64,000 nucleotides of DNA, taken from positions 186,001 to 250,000 of the forward strand of contig PAJP01000025.1 of the NCBI GenBank assembly GCA_002706095.1, written 5' to 3'. The notes under the pieces were generated by a model. It saw nothing but the letters and a program-made list of their open reading frames with translations. It searched no databases and was not told the origin of the DNA. Each line of letters opens with the position of its first letter. The first letter of the stretch is position 1. This DNA is from Methylophaga sp. GTDB lineage: Bacteria > Pseudomonadota > Gammaproteobacteria > Nitrosococcales > Methylophagaceae. Position numbers and translations under genes: made by a program. Shown piece by piece: positions 36,746 through 46,306 of this stretch.

Positions 36746-38467
36746 TTATTTCTGCGATAACCTTAACTCAGCTTTTTCTGCTTCGGTTAACTCACTGAGC
36801 GGTTTTGACTCGAGATAAATTCGTCGTTGTTCCTTAGCTTGTTTTTGTAGTTGCGAAAATATACCGAGCAACTCGTGTTTGAGCTCATCAGCTGACAAAC
36901 TCAAACTTTGCAGCGCTAACTTCTCAAGATGCGCACCATTTTCCCTGTCGCGCCAACGTTCTAGAAGTGCCGCAGTAGTAAGATGGGGATACTGATGAAG
37001 AGTTTCAAGCAATTCTTTAAGAATATTCACACCTGGTAACTGAAGAGAACTAATCGATGCTGTGTCATCAATCTCTCTCGCCAATATGGGATATTGCAGA
37101 AGAATGCTAATAGCTAGCCTTAATGGCGTCATGGTCGCTAATGTTTGCTTCTTTGGTGCTCTCTGCAGTCTCGATGCGGGCTTCTCTATATGCCTGTTTA
37201 ATGTAGCGAGATTAGTTTGGCTTAACTCCGCTAAACGTTGTTCTAACATATCCCTATAGACCCCCGCTGGAACATGTTTCAGGTATGGCTTTGTGATTTC
37301 TACCAGACGAGCGCGTCCATCCATTGAACTGAGGTCAACCTTCTCGGTTAACCATGTGAAGAAAAAATCTGAATAATTTTGGGCATGTAGCACTTCTGAC
37401 TCGAATGCATTTGCACCATGCCTTCTCACCATACTATCGGGGTCTTCACCATCGGGCAAAAACATAAACTTCAGCTGCTGATTACCACCCAACATAGGTA
37501 ATGCATTTTCCGCCGCTCTCCAGGCAGCTTCTCTACCTGCACGATCGCCATCGAAGCAAAAAACCACCTCAGGACTGGCCCTTAATAACTGTTTTAAATG
37601 ATCCGGTGTGGTTGAAGTACCTAATGTGGCAACAGCATTTGTAATACCGTGTTCGGCCAAAGCAATAACATCCATATAACCTTCAACAATGAGTACTCGT
37701 TCAAGCTTACGGTTCTGTTTTTTTGCCTGATAGAGGCCGTACAGTTCTGTTCCTTTATGAAAAATCGGTGTTTCAGGCGAGTTAAGGTATTTTGGTGTTG
37801 AATCATCTAATACTCGACCGCCAAAACCAATAACTCGGCCTCTGCGATCACGAATTGGAAACATAAGGCGATGTCGAAAGCGATCGTAGGTCCGTCCGGC
37901 ATCATTTTTGATCAACAAACCGGCATCCAGAAGCTGCTTAACTTGTGCTTGAGAAGAACCAAAGGTTTTTAAAACATTATCCCAACCATCTGGCGCCATA
38001 CCGATGCCAAACATTTCAACTGTGTTTTTGGATAGCCCCCGGGTCTTTAAATAATCCACAAAAAGCTGTCTGTCGGGGTGAGTTTGTAACTGATGGACGT
38101 AAAATTGGCTGACTTTATCCATCAAGTCATAGAGGTTTTTCTGTTGCGGCGATTGCGAGACATTTTGTGTGGTCGGCACAGTCATCCCCACATGATCAGC
38201 TAGTTCCTGAATAGCTTCAGGAAAACTAAGTTGATCGTATTCCATGAGAAATCCTATTGCTGTGCCATGTGCACCACAGCCAAAGCAATGATAAAACTGC
38301 TTTTCCGGACTCACTGTAAACGAAGGAGTTTTTTCATTATGAAAAGGACAGCAGGCATGCAAATTCTTGCCTGCTTTTTTCAAAGCAACCCGGGCATCTA
38401 TGATATCTACGATATCAACCCGGGCTAGCAGTTCATCAATGAATTGTGGGGGTATTTGACCAGCCAT
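36746..38467 (-). CDS. dnaG: DNA primase
   Basis: A 573-residue primase with the N-terminal CHC2 zinc finger (ACCPFHNEKTPSF, YHCFGCGAHG), the RNA polymerase/Toprim core (FGGRVLDDSTPKYLNSPET, LIVEGYMDVIALAEHG, FCFDGDRAGREAA) and a C-terminal helical helicase-binding domain. It synthesises Okazaki primers at the replication fork with DnaB. It lies between rpoD and yqeY, as in other gammaproteobacteria. Confidence 0.98.
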   Translation of the reverse strand: MAGQIPPQFIDELLARVDIVDIIDARVALKKAGKNLHACCPFHNEKTPSFTVSPEKQFYHCFGCGAHGTAIGFLMEYDQLSFPEAIQELADHVGMTVPTTQNVSQSPQQKNLYDLMDKVSQFYVHQLQTHPDRQLFVDYLKTRGLSKNTVEMFGIGMAPDGWDNVLKTFGSSQAQVKQLLDAGLLIKNDAGRTYDRFRHRLMFPIRDRRGRVIGFGGRVLDDSTPKYLNSPETPIFHKGTELYGLYQAKKQNRKLERVLIVEGYMDVIALAEHGITNAVATLGTSTTPDHLKQLLRASPEVVFCFDGDRAGREAAWRAAENALPMLGGNQQLKFMFLPDGEDPDSMVRRHGANAFESEVLHAQNYSDFFFTWLTEKVDLSSMDGRARLVEITKPYLKHVPAGVYRDMLEQRLAELSQTNLATLNRHIEKPASRLQRAPKKQTLATMTPLRLAISILLQYPILAREIDDTASISSLQLPGVNILKELLETLHQYPHLTTAALLERWRDRENGAHLEKLALQSLSLSADELKHELLGIFSQLQKQAKEQRRIYLESKPLSELTEAEKAELRLSQK

Positions 38468-38537
38468 ATCTGGTATTATGGCTGAATTTTATTGAAAATA
38501 TTAACCATACCTTATGAGATACGGCAGCGTTGCTGTT

Positions 38538-38999
38538 TTAATTGCTCAACGCTGATTTTACTTTTCCACTGACTGCGGCCATATCAGCACGGCCTTGAAT
38601 TTTTGGTCGCAACACATTCATAACTGCGCCCATGTCTTTAATACTGCTTGCATCAGCTTCTTCAATGGCTGTTTGAATTTCTTGAGCAATCTCTTCTTCA
38701 GATAACTGCTCAGGCATGAACTCTTCAATAACGGCAAGTTCAGCTTTTTCGATATCCGCCAAATCTGCACGAGAGGCATTTTCATACTGTTCTAATGCTT
38801 CACGACGTTGTTTGCTCATCTTAGTCAGGATGACAACAATATCGTCATCAGAAAGGTCAACCCGGTTATCTACTTCAACTTGCTTAATCGCTGCTGAAAT
38901 TTGACGAAGCACGGCAAGACGTTCTTTGTCTTTCGCACGCATAGCGTCTTTTATGCTGTCTTGAATAGTAACTTTTAACGGGCTGGCTTCTGCAGGCAT
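38538..38999 (-). CDS. yqeY: GatB/YqeY domain protein
   Basis: A 153-residue YqeY protein (KVTIQDSIKDAMRAKDKERLAVLRQISAAIK..., YENASRADLADIEKAELAVIEEFMPEQLSE). It resembles the tRNA-binding tail domain of GatB but occurs alone; its function is not settled. It is inserted between rpsU and dnaG, a frequent arrangement. Confidence 0.93.
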   Translation of the reverse strand: MPAEASPLKVTIQDSIKDAMRAKDKERLAVLRQISAAIKQVEVDNRVDLSDDDIVVILTKMSKQRREALEQYENASRADLADIEKAELAVIEEFMPEQLSEEEIAQEIQTAIEEADASSIKDMGAVMNVLRPKIQGRADMAAVSGKVKSALSN

Positions 39000-39028
39000 G
39001 GTATTGGACTTGTCTCTGAATAACGATT

Positions 39029-39244
39029 TTAGTAAAGACGGATACGGCTTGCGTTTTCGCGAGACAGTTTCTTCTGGTGACGTTTTACGGCTGCTGCTGC
39101 GGCACGTTTACGTACAGTTGTTGGTTTTTCATAAGCTTCACGAGCACGGGCTTCGGCAACAGTGCCAGCTTTTTCACATGCACGTTTAAAACGACGTAGA
39201 GCGACGTCAAATGGTTCGTTCTCTTTAACTCTTACTGCAGGCAT
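39029..39244 (-). CDS. rpsU: 30S ribosomal protein S21
   Basis: A 71-residue basic protein beginning [20 protein letters not shown] and ending [14 protein letters not shown], full family length. S21 helps mRNA pairing at the 30S platform. First gene of the macromolecular synthesis cluster; its promoter lies in the 141-nt gap shared with divergent tsaD. Confidence 0.98.
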   Translation of the reverse strand: MPAVRVKENEPFDVALRRFKRACEKAGTVAEARAREAYEKPTTVRKRAAAAAVKRHQKKLSRENASRIRLY

Positions 39245-39385
39245 TCAAAAAACTCCCTAAACAATTCTTGTATGGAAACCCCTAATTGTACGAAATATTT
39301 ACCGGAAAGCAAACAGTTAAATCACTTTATTTATAAAAAAGGGCATAATACTCACGTTTACTCACAATATAGTTTAGGTAAAAAA

Positions 39386-40393
39386 ATGCGTGTTTTAGGT
39401 ATTGAATCTTCCTGTGACGAGACAGGTATCGCCATTTACGACACTGAAAAAGGTTTATTAGCTCATCGCTTATTTAGCCAAATAGCTATGCATGCCGAAT
39501 ATGGTGGTGTCGTCCCAGAGCTGGCTTCGAGAGATCATATTCGTAAAACCTTACCTTTAATCGAAGAAGTATTATCCGAGGCAGGATTATCCAGAAGTGA
39601 TATTGATGGCATTGCATACACGGCTGGACCAGGTTTAGCCGGTGCATTACTGGTTGGCGCCGCGATAGGTCGCAGCCTTGCCTGGGCTCTCAATATTCCT
39701 GCCTTAGCGATAAATCACATGGAAGGGCATTTATTATCTCCTTTACTCGAAACACCATCTCCAGCCTTTCCTTTTGTCTCATTACTCGTGTCAGGTGGTC
39801 ATACTTTGCTAGTGGATGTAAAAGGGGTTGGCCAATACGAGCTACTGGGTGAATCCATTGACGATGCCGTTGGCGAGGCTTTTGATAAAACAGCCAAACT
39901 ACTTGGGATGGATTATCCTGGTGGCCCCTATCTGGCTGCCAAGGCCGAACAAGGTATTGCCGATCGCTTTGTTTTTCCTCGTCCGATGACCAATCGACCT
40001 GGCCTCGATTTTAGCTTCAGTGGCTTAAAAACATTTGCTATGAATACCTGGCTGGACACAAAACAAACGGAACAGGATAAAGCGGATATTGCTTTAGCTT
40101 TTCAGACAGCCGTTGTCGAAACCCTCGCTATCAAATGTAAAAGAGCCCTCAAACAAACAGGGCATAAACGTTTAGTGGTGGCCGGAGGCGTGAGTGCCAA
40201 TAAAGCGCTTCGTCATAAACTAGACTCGATGAAGGGCGTTGAAGTGTTTTATCCGCGACAAGCATTTTGCAGTGATAATGGCGCTATGATTGCTTTTGCA
40301 GGCGCCATGCGCCATGAGGCAATGAAACATCAAGATGTGCCAAGTTTTACTGTCAGACCTCGCTGGCCGCTGAATGAACTCAGCCCACCATAA
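39386..40393 (+). CDS. tsaD: tRNA N6-threonylcarbamoyladenosine transferase TsaD
   Basis: A 335-residue Kae1/TsaD protein from the ATG at 39386 ([13 protein letters not shown]); a longer frame from 39272 adds non-conserved residues. The metal-binding INHMEGH motif and nucleotide-binding [11 protein letters not shown] and [12 protein letters not shown] are present. With TsaB, TsaC and TsaE it forms t6A37 in ANN-decoding tRNAs, among them the tRNA-Ile2 encoded nearby. It is divergent from rpsU, the classic arrangement. Confidence 0.97.
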   Translation: MRVLGIESSCDETGIAIYDTEKGLLAHRLFSQIAMHAEYGGVVPELASRDHIRKTLPLIEEVLSEAGLSRSDIDGIAYTAGPGLAGALLVGAAIGRSLAWALNIPALAINHMEGHLLSPLLETPSPAFPFVSLLVSGGHTLLVDVKGVGQYELLGESIDDAVGEAFDKTAKLLGMDYPGGPYLAAKAEQGIADRFVFPRPMTNRPGLDFSFSGLKTFAMNTWLDTKQTEQDKADIALAFQTAVVETLAIKCKRALKQTGHKRLVVAGGVSANKALRHKLDSMKGVEVFYPRQAFCSDNGAMIAFAGAMRHEAMKHQDVPSFTVRPRWPLNELSPP

Positions 40394-40394
40394 A

Positions 40395-40991
40395 CTAACC
40401 AGATTTAGATTCTTCTTTAGCGAGCAAACGGCGTATATTGCCATGATGTCGGGCAATCAATAGCAGTGCTGTCAGCAAGATAATCCAACGTGCATTAACA
40501 CTGTCAATCAGCCACAAGCTGTAGACGGGTGTTAAGCCAGCAGCCACGAGGGCAGATAGCGATGATATTCGTGTCGCAGCAAAGATGATTAACCACGTCG
40601 CTAAGCCTGCAGCAGCCAGAGCAGGGGACAAAGCAATAAAACCGCCCAACGCTGTCGCGACTCCCTTACCCCCCTTAAACTCAAAGAAAACGGGGAATAA
40701 ATGTCCTAAAAAGGCTGCGAATGCCGTACCCGCTACCCATACCATTTCAAGACCGACTGCATGTGCCACTGCAACAGGAATGACACCTTTTAGAACATCA
40801 AACAGCAATACGGTAGCGGCAAGCTTCTTTCCTCCAAAACGCAGCACATTAGTGGCTCCAGGGTTGCCAGATCCCTGCGTTCTCGGGTCAGGTAAGCCTG
40901 CCAGTTTACAGAGAATGATGGCACTGGATAATGAACCAAAAAGATAAGCGACCACCAATAAGATGACGGGTAAGGTATAAGTCTCAAGCAT
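40395..40991 (-). CDS. plsY: Glycerol-3-phosphate acyltransferase PlsY
   Basis: A 198-residue inner membrane protein with about five helices and the three conserved PlsY motifs: SGNPGATNVLRFGGKK, FKGGKGVATALGG and a C-terminal RHHGNIRRLL. It transfers acyl from acyl phosphate to glycerol-3-phosphate. The stop lies 1 nt from the tsaD stop (convergent), and it is divergent from folB, as in many gammaproteobacteria. Confidence 0.97.
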   Translation of the reverse strand: MLETYTLPVILLVVAYLFGSLSSAIILCKLAGLPDPRTQGSGNPGATNVLRFGGKKLAATVLLFDVLKGVIPVAVAHAVGLEMVWVAGTAFAAFLGHLFPVFFEFKGGKGVATALGGFIALSPALAAAGLATWLIIFAATRISSLSALVAAGLTPVYSLWLIDSVNARWIILLTALLLIARHHGNIRRLLAKEESKSG

Positions 40992-41070
40992 GATATGATG
41001 CTACCTTTTAAAAACGTTGCGACATTATAGGTCGCGAATCAGTGATTGCCACCCTTTAACAGATCGAGAT

Positions 41071-41421
41071 ATGGATAAAATTTTTCTTAACGACCTTAAA
41101 ATCGATACCATTATTGGTATTTACGACTGGGAAAGACACACCCAACAGACCCTGACTTTTGATCTCGAAATGGACTGGGATATTCGTAAAGCTGCGGAAA
41201 CAGACGATATCAGTAACACTCTCGATTATGGTGCGATCGCCCAAAAAATTGTTAACTTTGTTAAAGCCAGTGACTATCAGCTCATTGAGACACTCGCTGA
41301 AGATCTTACGCAGATGCTACTCACTGAATTTTCAATTCCAAAACTCAAGCTGACACTGAGCAAACCTGTCGCTCTTCATGGGCAAAACACCGCGCGGATT
41401 GTGATTGAACGAAGCAAATAA
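41071..41421 (+). CDS. folB: Dihydroneopterin aldolase
   Basis: A 116-residue FolB from the ATG at 41071; the frame's earlier start at 41017 is not conserved. It shows DKIFLNDLKIDTIIGIYDWER with the active-site Glu, LDYGAIAQKI, and the catalytic Lys region TLSKPVAL. It makes 6-hydroxymethyl-dihydropterin for folate (and methanopterin-type pterins). Stop and folK start overlap (TAATG). Confidence 0.95.
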   Translation: MDKIFLNDLKIDTIIGIYDWERHTQQTLTFDLEMDWDIRKAAETDDISNTLDYGAIAQKIVNFVKASDYQLIETLAEDLTQMLLTEFSIPKLKLTLSKPVALHGQNTARIVIERSK

Positions 41422-41927
41422 TGCACAAGAAAAGAAACGGCTACCTGCTTGGATTAGGCTGCAATATTGCGCCTTTTGAGAATTTTTCTCAGATTATTGC
41501 CCAGCTCTTGGCACATTTTGCGAGTTTTGATATCAGTCGGGTATTACACATTCCTCCAGTAGGAATGAACAGTCAGCATGACTTCCTTAATGCTGTAATT
41601 TTCATTGAGACTGATATATCGAAAGAAAGTCTGAAAGATATCTGTAACGACATAGAAACGACACTTGGACGAGATCGAGCAGATCCTGATCGCAAACATA
41701 AAGATCGACCTGCCGACTTAGATATTCTTTGCTCACTGACTGTACCGGATGACCTGAATACTCCTGCCAGACAAGTGACAGATGAGTATTTTCTCTATCC
41801 ATTAATCGACGAGTTGTTTTTATTCTTAGCTGACAAGCCCATTACGAAGAGCATTCAAAGTGGCACCGCTATCCAAGTGGGTCATTTATCGTTTGGAGAG
41901 TCGGCGACCACCATCCACCGCGATTGA
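41421..41927 (+). CDS. folK: Hydroxymethyl-dihydropterin pyrophosphokinase (HPPK)
   Basis: A 168-residue HPPK: LLGLGCNIAPFENF at the start, HDFLNAVIFIET in the centre and RPADLDILCSL carrying the two Mg-binding Asp. The usual GRxRxxxxGPRxxDLDIL signature is altered to GRDRADPDRKHKDRPADLDIL-like, so the enzyme is divergent from E. coli FolK. It pyrophosphorylates the FolB product. The 3' end overlaps the convergent folM-like gene by 42 nt. Confidence 0.85.
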   Translation: MHKKRNGYLLGLGCNIAPFENFSQIIAQLLAHFASFDISRVLHIPPVGMNSQHDFLNAVIFIETDISKESLKDICNDIETTLGRDRADPDRKHKDRPADLDILCSLTVPDDLNTPARQVTDEYFLYPLIDELFLFLADKPITKSIQSGTAIQVGHLSFGESATTIHRD

Positions 41928-42605
41928 TACACCGGTCAGAAAAGGGTTATCTAACAAACTTCTTACCGCCAAAAAGACTGGTTCGGCGCCACCTTCACAG
42001 CCTAATGGGGTTTCAGACATCATCTGTTGCCTCACCTCATCAGAGTGTGACTCGGTGAATAGCACAGGCCCGGGAGCAACGGCATTGACTTTTATCGTTG
42101 GCGCGTATTTTTTAGCCAACACCAGCATCATATTATGAAGTCCAGCTTTAGTCGTGCCATAAGTATCAAAACGAGTGGTCGGATTTTCCACGTTGATATC
42201 GGTAATATGCACGATATCAGCAGGTTTGTTGTCATCTCCCTGAAACTTATTCTTCAAGCCTTCGTTGATAAGAAAAGGTGCCATCATGTGCACATAAAAA
42301 AACTGTTCATACTGCTCAGCAGCTTTTGCTAAATCATCTGGTGTGGGTGAAAAAGAAGACGCATTATGGATAACGGCTCTTATAGACTCACAACGTTGTT
42401 GGCAATCCTCAATAAAGGTCATTATTGTTTCCGTCGACGAAAAATCGGCCTGCACTGTTTCGATACCCAAGTCACGCATTTCTTGGACACCCGACGTCTC
42501 AGTACGATAATGTGCTAATACATTACAACCTTGTTCATGGAATCGTTTGGCCATATGCAAACCCACTCGACGACTCGTACCTGTCACCAATACAACCTGT
42601 TGCAA
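41886..42605 (-). CDS. folM: FolM-type pteridine reductase (short-chain dehydrogenase)
   Basis: A 239-residue SDR from a TTG at 42605, chosen because AAGGAG lies 6 nt upstream and the Rossmann strand follows at once (QQVVLVTGTSRRVG); the frame's longer start at 42695 lies within the divergent gene. TGTSRRVG is the pteridine-reductase variant of the SDR motif, and YGTTKAGL holds the catalytic Tyr and Lys. FolM reduces dihydromonapterin or dihydrofolate. Tail-to-tail with folK, with which it shares pathway context. Confidence 0.85.
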   Translation of the reverse strand: MQQVVLVTGTSRRVGLHMAKRFHEQGCNVLAHYRTETSGVQEMRDLGIETVQADFSSTETIMTFIEDCQQRCESIRAVIHNASSFSPTPDDLAKAAEQYEQFFYVHMMAPFLINEGLKNKFQGDDNKPADIVHITDINVENPTTRFDTYGTTKAGLHNMMLVLAKKYAPTIKVNAVAPGPVLFTESHSDEVRQQMMSETPLGCEGGAEPVFLAVRSLLDNPFLTGVSIAVDGGRRLSKR

Positions 42606-42618
42606 TTGCTGCTCCTTA

Positions 42619-43794
42619 ATGATGAATAATCCAGATACATTATCGACTGTTTCTCCCGAAGCGCAACAGCACAGTGATGCGTTAAAAGAAATCATAAAGA
42701 CACAGATCTATTCTCAAGCTGGTTCAATTCCTTTTTCTGATTATATGCAAGCTTGTCTGTATACCCCAGGCTATGGATACTACAGTGCAGGCAGTCATAA
42801 ACTGGGCAAGTATGGTGACTTCACTACAGCTCCAGAGATCAGTCATTTCTTTGGTTATAGTATTGCCACACATATACATGACGTGTTGGTACAGTTAACA
42901 AAAAAGCAGATACTCGAATTTGGGGCAGGATCGGGACAGCTGGCCGCCGATATCATGACTTATCTCAAAAGCCAGCACCAGTTACCTGAGTATTATTTCA
43001 TTCTAGAAATCAGCGCAGATTTACGACAACGGCAACGGGCCTATCTGCAGCAACATATCCCTGAACTTATGGATCACTTTATTTGGTTGGATAGCCTGCC
43101 AGAAAAGTTTGAAGGGGTTATTGTGGCCAATGAAGTATGTGATGCCATGCCAGTTAACCTTATAAAAATAAAAGATAATGAATTATTTGAACGTCATGTT
43201 GGCTGGAATAATAACGCGTTCGCATGGCAAGACAGGGCCATCACGAAAGCTGATCTTCAAAAACAAGCTGAGCGTATTCAATCCTTTATTTCAACTGAAT
43301 ATTACGAGACTGAAATCAACTTAACAGCACAGCAATGGCTACACACTACGGCTCAATCACTAAAAGCCGGCGCCATCTTTATTATTGACTATGGTTATAG
43401 CTTTACAGAGTTCTACCGCGAAGAAAGAGAGCAGGGGACCTTATGTTGCTATTTTCGTCATCAAATCAATGATGACCCGTTCTTTTTACCTGGGCTGCAA
43501 GACATCACGACACAAACTGAGTTCTCAACTCTTGCTGACATTGCTTTGGAACAAGATCTGGATGTCGCCGGATTCCATGAACAAAGTGATTTTCTAATAG
43601 CAGGCGATATCACCTCAATTGCGGCGAAGTGCCACAGTGAAATGACATCAGCTGACTGGCTACAACAAAGTGCGGCTTTAAAGCAGTTATTGATGCCAGG
43701 TCAAATGGGACAGCAATTTAAAGTCTTGAGTCTGATAAAGAACATTAATTCACTGCCACGACTTTCAGTAAGTGACAGGCGCTATCAACTCTAA
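42619..43794 (+). CDS. MidA/NDUFAF7-family SAM-dependent methyltransferase
   Basis: A 391-residue COG1565 protein from paired ATGs at 42619/42622. Characteristic blocks are GSIPFSDYMQACLYTPGYGYYSAG, GDFTTAPEISHFFG, the SAM site EFGAGSGQLAADIM, and VIVANEVCDAMPV. Mitochondrial homologue NDUFAF7 methylates an arginine of a complex I subunit; the bacterial substrate is not established. Its start is only 13 nt from that of divergent folM, so each promoter must lie within the other gene. Confidence 0.9.
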   Translation: MMNNPDTLSTVSPEAQQHSDALKEIIKTQIYSQAGSIPFSDYMQACLYTPGYGYYSAGSHKLGKYGDFTTAPEISHFFGYSIATHIHDVLVQLTKKQILEFGAGSGQLAADIMTYLKSQHQLPEYYFILEISADLRQRQRAYLQQHIPELMDHFIWLDSLPEKFEGVIVANEVCDAMPVNLIKIKDNELFERHVGWNNNAFAWQDRAITKADLQKQAERIQSFISTEYYETEINLTAQQWLHTTAQSLKAGAIFIIDYGYSFTEFYREEREQGTLCCYFRHQINDDPFFLPGLQDITTQTEFSTLADIALEQDLDVAGFHEQSDFLIAGDITSIAAKCHSEMTSADWLQQSAALKQLLMPGQMGQQFKVLSLIKNINSLPRLSVSDRRYQL

Positions 43795-43808
43795 AAAACA
43801 GGCACAAA

Positions 43809-43831
43809 AAAAGGGGCACAAGGCCCCTTTT
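43809..43831. terminator. Bidirectional intrinsic terminator
   Basis: AAAAGGGGC and GCCCCTTTT form a 9-bp stem with an ACAAG loop between two convergent genes. The minus strand continues into a longer T run, so it best serves the lipoprotein/gpsA side. Confidence 0.9.
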
Positions 43832-43855
43832 AAAGTAGAAAATAAACCGCTGGAA

Positions 43856-44725
43856 TTATTTCTTCAGCGCTTCCAGTTCTTTTTGTAACTTATCCATTTT
43901 TTCACTCATATCAAATAACACTTCTTTGATATTAGCCATATCATCGCGAAGATTGCTGGTTTCTTGCTTATTACGCGCAATATCTTCTTTCAACTCTGGG
44001 CTGATGAGTGCATCTTTTGAATCAGCTTGACGTTCTGCAACGGTTTGTAAGACTGTAGGAATATCAATCTCAATCCAGTCTGTTCTTTCTTTACCCGTCT
44101 CATGATCAATGTGATATGACATACCATTATCAAGAGCAACTCTTACAGCAGGTTCTGAGTCAAACTTTCTTGTACCAGGCAGCAAAGGATTAACACGGCG
44201 GTCAATTTCCTGACCTGTGTATTGATCTTTGTCACGATAATCTTCATGCAACAAACCGAAGATGATGTTTAAACGTCCACCACTCATGAAAACACGACCA
44301 CTATCACTTTGACGCTCTTTCGCAATCATGCCCTGATGCACACCAAGCGTCACGAAAGTCACATCTTCATTTGGCTGCGCACGGCTCAATCCATTCGCTA
44401 AGCCATTACTCAGAATTTGTAACTCTGCAGGTGAAAACAAGGGGTTTTGGCGTTGGTTGAACAGTACTTTTTCATTTACATAAAGAGACTCTAAAACCGT
44501 ACGCATTGTATCTGGAGATATTGAGTAAGGATGGTCGTTAGCCACACCCGGCACATCACGATCGACAATTTTAACGTACTGCAAACCTGTTTCAAATAAG
44601 GTTTTTCCCTCTGTAGAAATTTCTACTTCATCAGATTTTTTCAGTGGGTTACCACAACCACTCAGCCCCAGGCTCAGGGCTAAAGCAACGGTCACTGCCG
44701 TGCTGTACTTCACAATGCCTCGCAT
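43856..44725 (-). CDS. Lipoprotein of unknown function with C-terminal coiled coil
   Basis: A 289-residue protein with a signal and lipobox (LGLSGC) and a mature part with no family I recognise. Residues about 60-220 look globular; residues about 235-289 form a heptad-rich Lys/Glu coiled coil (NLRDDMANIKEVLFDMSEKMDKLQKEL). It follows gpsA by 15 nt on the same strand and ends the operon before a terminator. Lipid anchoring plus coiled coil suggests an envelope scaffold, but function is open. Confidence 0.75.
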   Translation of the reverse strand: MRGIVKYSTAVTVALALSLGLSGCGNPLKKSDEVEISTEGKTLFETGLQYVKIVDRDVPGVANDHPYSISPDTMRTVLESLYVNEKVLFNQRQNPLFSPAELQILSNGLANGLSRAQPNEDVTFVTLGVHQGMIAKERQSDSGRVFMSGGRLNIIFGLLHEDYRDKDQYTGQEIDRRVNPLLPGTRKFDSEPAVRVALDNGMSYHIDHETGKERTDWIEIDIPTVLQTVAERQADSKDALISPELKEDIARNKQETSNLRDDMANIKEVLFDMSEKMDKLQKELEALKK

Positions 44726-44740
44726 AGATTCTTCCTCGTT

Positions 44741-45781
44741 TTAGTTAACCCGTTTATTAGCGGGAGGTGTGAGTTCTGCTTTTTGTTCTCTGCATAACAA
44801 CGTCTGAACGGATTCTCGTGGATCGTACCCTTCAAACAAAATTTTGCATACTTGTTCCACTATCGGCATTTCAACTTTAGCTTGTCGAGCTCTTATCATG
44901 ACCTCTTTGGCAGCATGCATGCCTTCTACCGTTTTACCTACAGCTTGAACAGCATCTTCAACACTGAGTCCTCTTCCTATCGCCAAACCTAATTGGCGGT
45001 TACGACTTTGGTCATCCGTACAGGTTAAAATTAAATCACCAATTCCAGACAAGCCAAACAGTGTTTCAGTTTCAGCCCCTAGTGCTGCGGCTAAACGTCT
45101 TATCTCCGCCATACCTCGTGTAATCAATGCTGCTCGGGCATTGGCCCCAAAGCCTAAACCATCAGAAATACCTGCGCTGATCGCTAATACATTTTTCACT
45201 GTGCCGCCAATCTGTACTCCCAACACATCATAAGTTGTGTACACACGTAGTGTTGAAGAGTGAAATAGTCCCGCCAATTGCTCAGCAAAATGCCCCTCTT
45301 CCGACGCAACAGTAAAGGCAGTAGGAAGATTAGCGGCAACTTCTGCAGCAAAGGATGGACCGGATATGACAGCCAAAGGATGACTTTCACCTAATACCGA
45401 ACGAGCAACATCATAGAGCAACTCACCCGTATCTGGAGCCAACCCTTTGGTCGCCCAACTAACTGGCGTTGTCTCTCCAAGCCTTGGCTTGATCATATAC
45501 AAGCTTTCAACAAACGCTTTACTGGGAACAGAAACTAGTACATGTCGACAATCACGTATGGCTGTATCGAGATCATCAACAATGGATAAGGCCTCAGGAA
45601 AAGCTTGACCTGGTAAATAACGCGTATTCTCACGCGACGACGTCATCTCCGAACGATGTTGTTTATCACGTCCCCATAACCAGGTCTGATGACCATTTCT
45701 GGCCATCGCCATCGCCAATGCCGTTCCCCAGGCACCGGCACCTATAACTAATGTTGGTGTTAAATTGGCCTGTTCTGCCAC
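44741..45781 (-). CDS. gpsA: Glycerol-3-phosphate dehydrogenase [NAD(P)+]
   Basis: A 346-residue GpsA with Rossmann motif VIGAGAWGTALA, the substrate-binding Lys regions (SWATKGLA, GTVKNVLAISAGISDGLGFGANARAAL) and GDLILTCTDDQSRNR. It makes glycerol-3-phosphate for phospholipids, upstream in function of PlsY. In the order rhodanese-grxC-secB-gpsA, as in E. coli. Confidence 0.97.
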   Translation of the reverse strand: MAEQANLTPTLVIGAGAWGTALAMAMARNGHQTWLWGRDKQHRSEMTSSRENTRYLPGQAFPEALSIVDDLDTAIRDCRHVLVSVPSKAFVESLYMIKPRLGETTPVSWATKGLAPDTGELLYDVARSVLGESHPLAVISGPSFAAEVAANLPTAFTVASEEGHFAEQLAGLFHSSTLRVYTTYDVLGVQIGGTVKNVLAISAGISDGLGFGANARAALITRGMAEIRRLAAALGAETETLFGLSGIGDLILTCTDDQSRNRQLGLAIGRGLSVEDAVQAVGKTVEGMHAAKEVMIRARQAKVEMPIVEQVCKILFEGYDPRESVQTLLCREQKAELTPPANKRVN

Positions 45782-45797
45782 AGCCGCTACCCAAGTC

Positions 45798-46289
45798 TTA
45801 GTGAGTGGTGTTTGATTTTGCTTCGCGGGCTTGTCTTTCTACCTGTTCTTTCTGGTGCAAGTACATCGCATCAAAATTTACTGGCGCTAAGACAAGTTGT
45901 GGGAAGCCACCTTTGGTCACCAGATCAGAAACGACTTCTCTGACGAAAGGGAAAAGGGTATTCGGACAATAGCTGCCGACTAATGGTCCCATTTCTTCTG
46001 TGGTGTAGCCCGTTAAAGTAAAAATACCAGCTTGTTTGACTTCAACAAGAAATGCCGTCTTATCACCTACTTTTGCTGTGACAGTAACTGACAAAATAAT
46101 TTCATGTGTATCATCGTCGATACGGTTGTATTCATTACCTAGCTGCAAATCCAATTGCGGACGCCATTCCTCACGGAAAATTTCTGGTGAATTAGGTGAC
46201 TCAAAAGACACATCTTTTGTGTAAATTTTTTGAATCACAAAACGTGGTTTTTGCTGCTCTTCACCTGCTGCTGTATTTTCTTCAGCCAT
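45798..46289 (-). CDS. secB: Protein-export chaperone SecB
   Basis: A 163-residue SecB (RFVIQKIYTKDVSFESPNSP, LVGSYCPNTLFPFVREVVSDLVTKGGFPQLVLAPVNF). The tetramer holds unfolded preproteins for SecA. It lies between grxC and gpsA, the conserved order. Confidence 0.98.
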   Translation of the reverse strand: MAEENTAAGEEQQKPRFVIQKIYTKDVSFESPNSPEIFREEWRPQLDLQLGNEYNRIDDDTHEIILSVTVTAKVGDKTAFLVEVKQAGIFTLTGYTTEEMGPLVGSYCPNTLFPFVREVVSDLVTKGGFPQLVLAPVNFDAMYLHQKEQVERQAREAKSNTTH

Positions 46290-46306
46290 CTCTATTCCTT
46301 CTTGTT

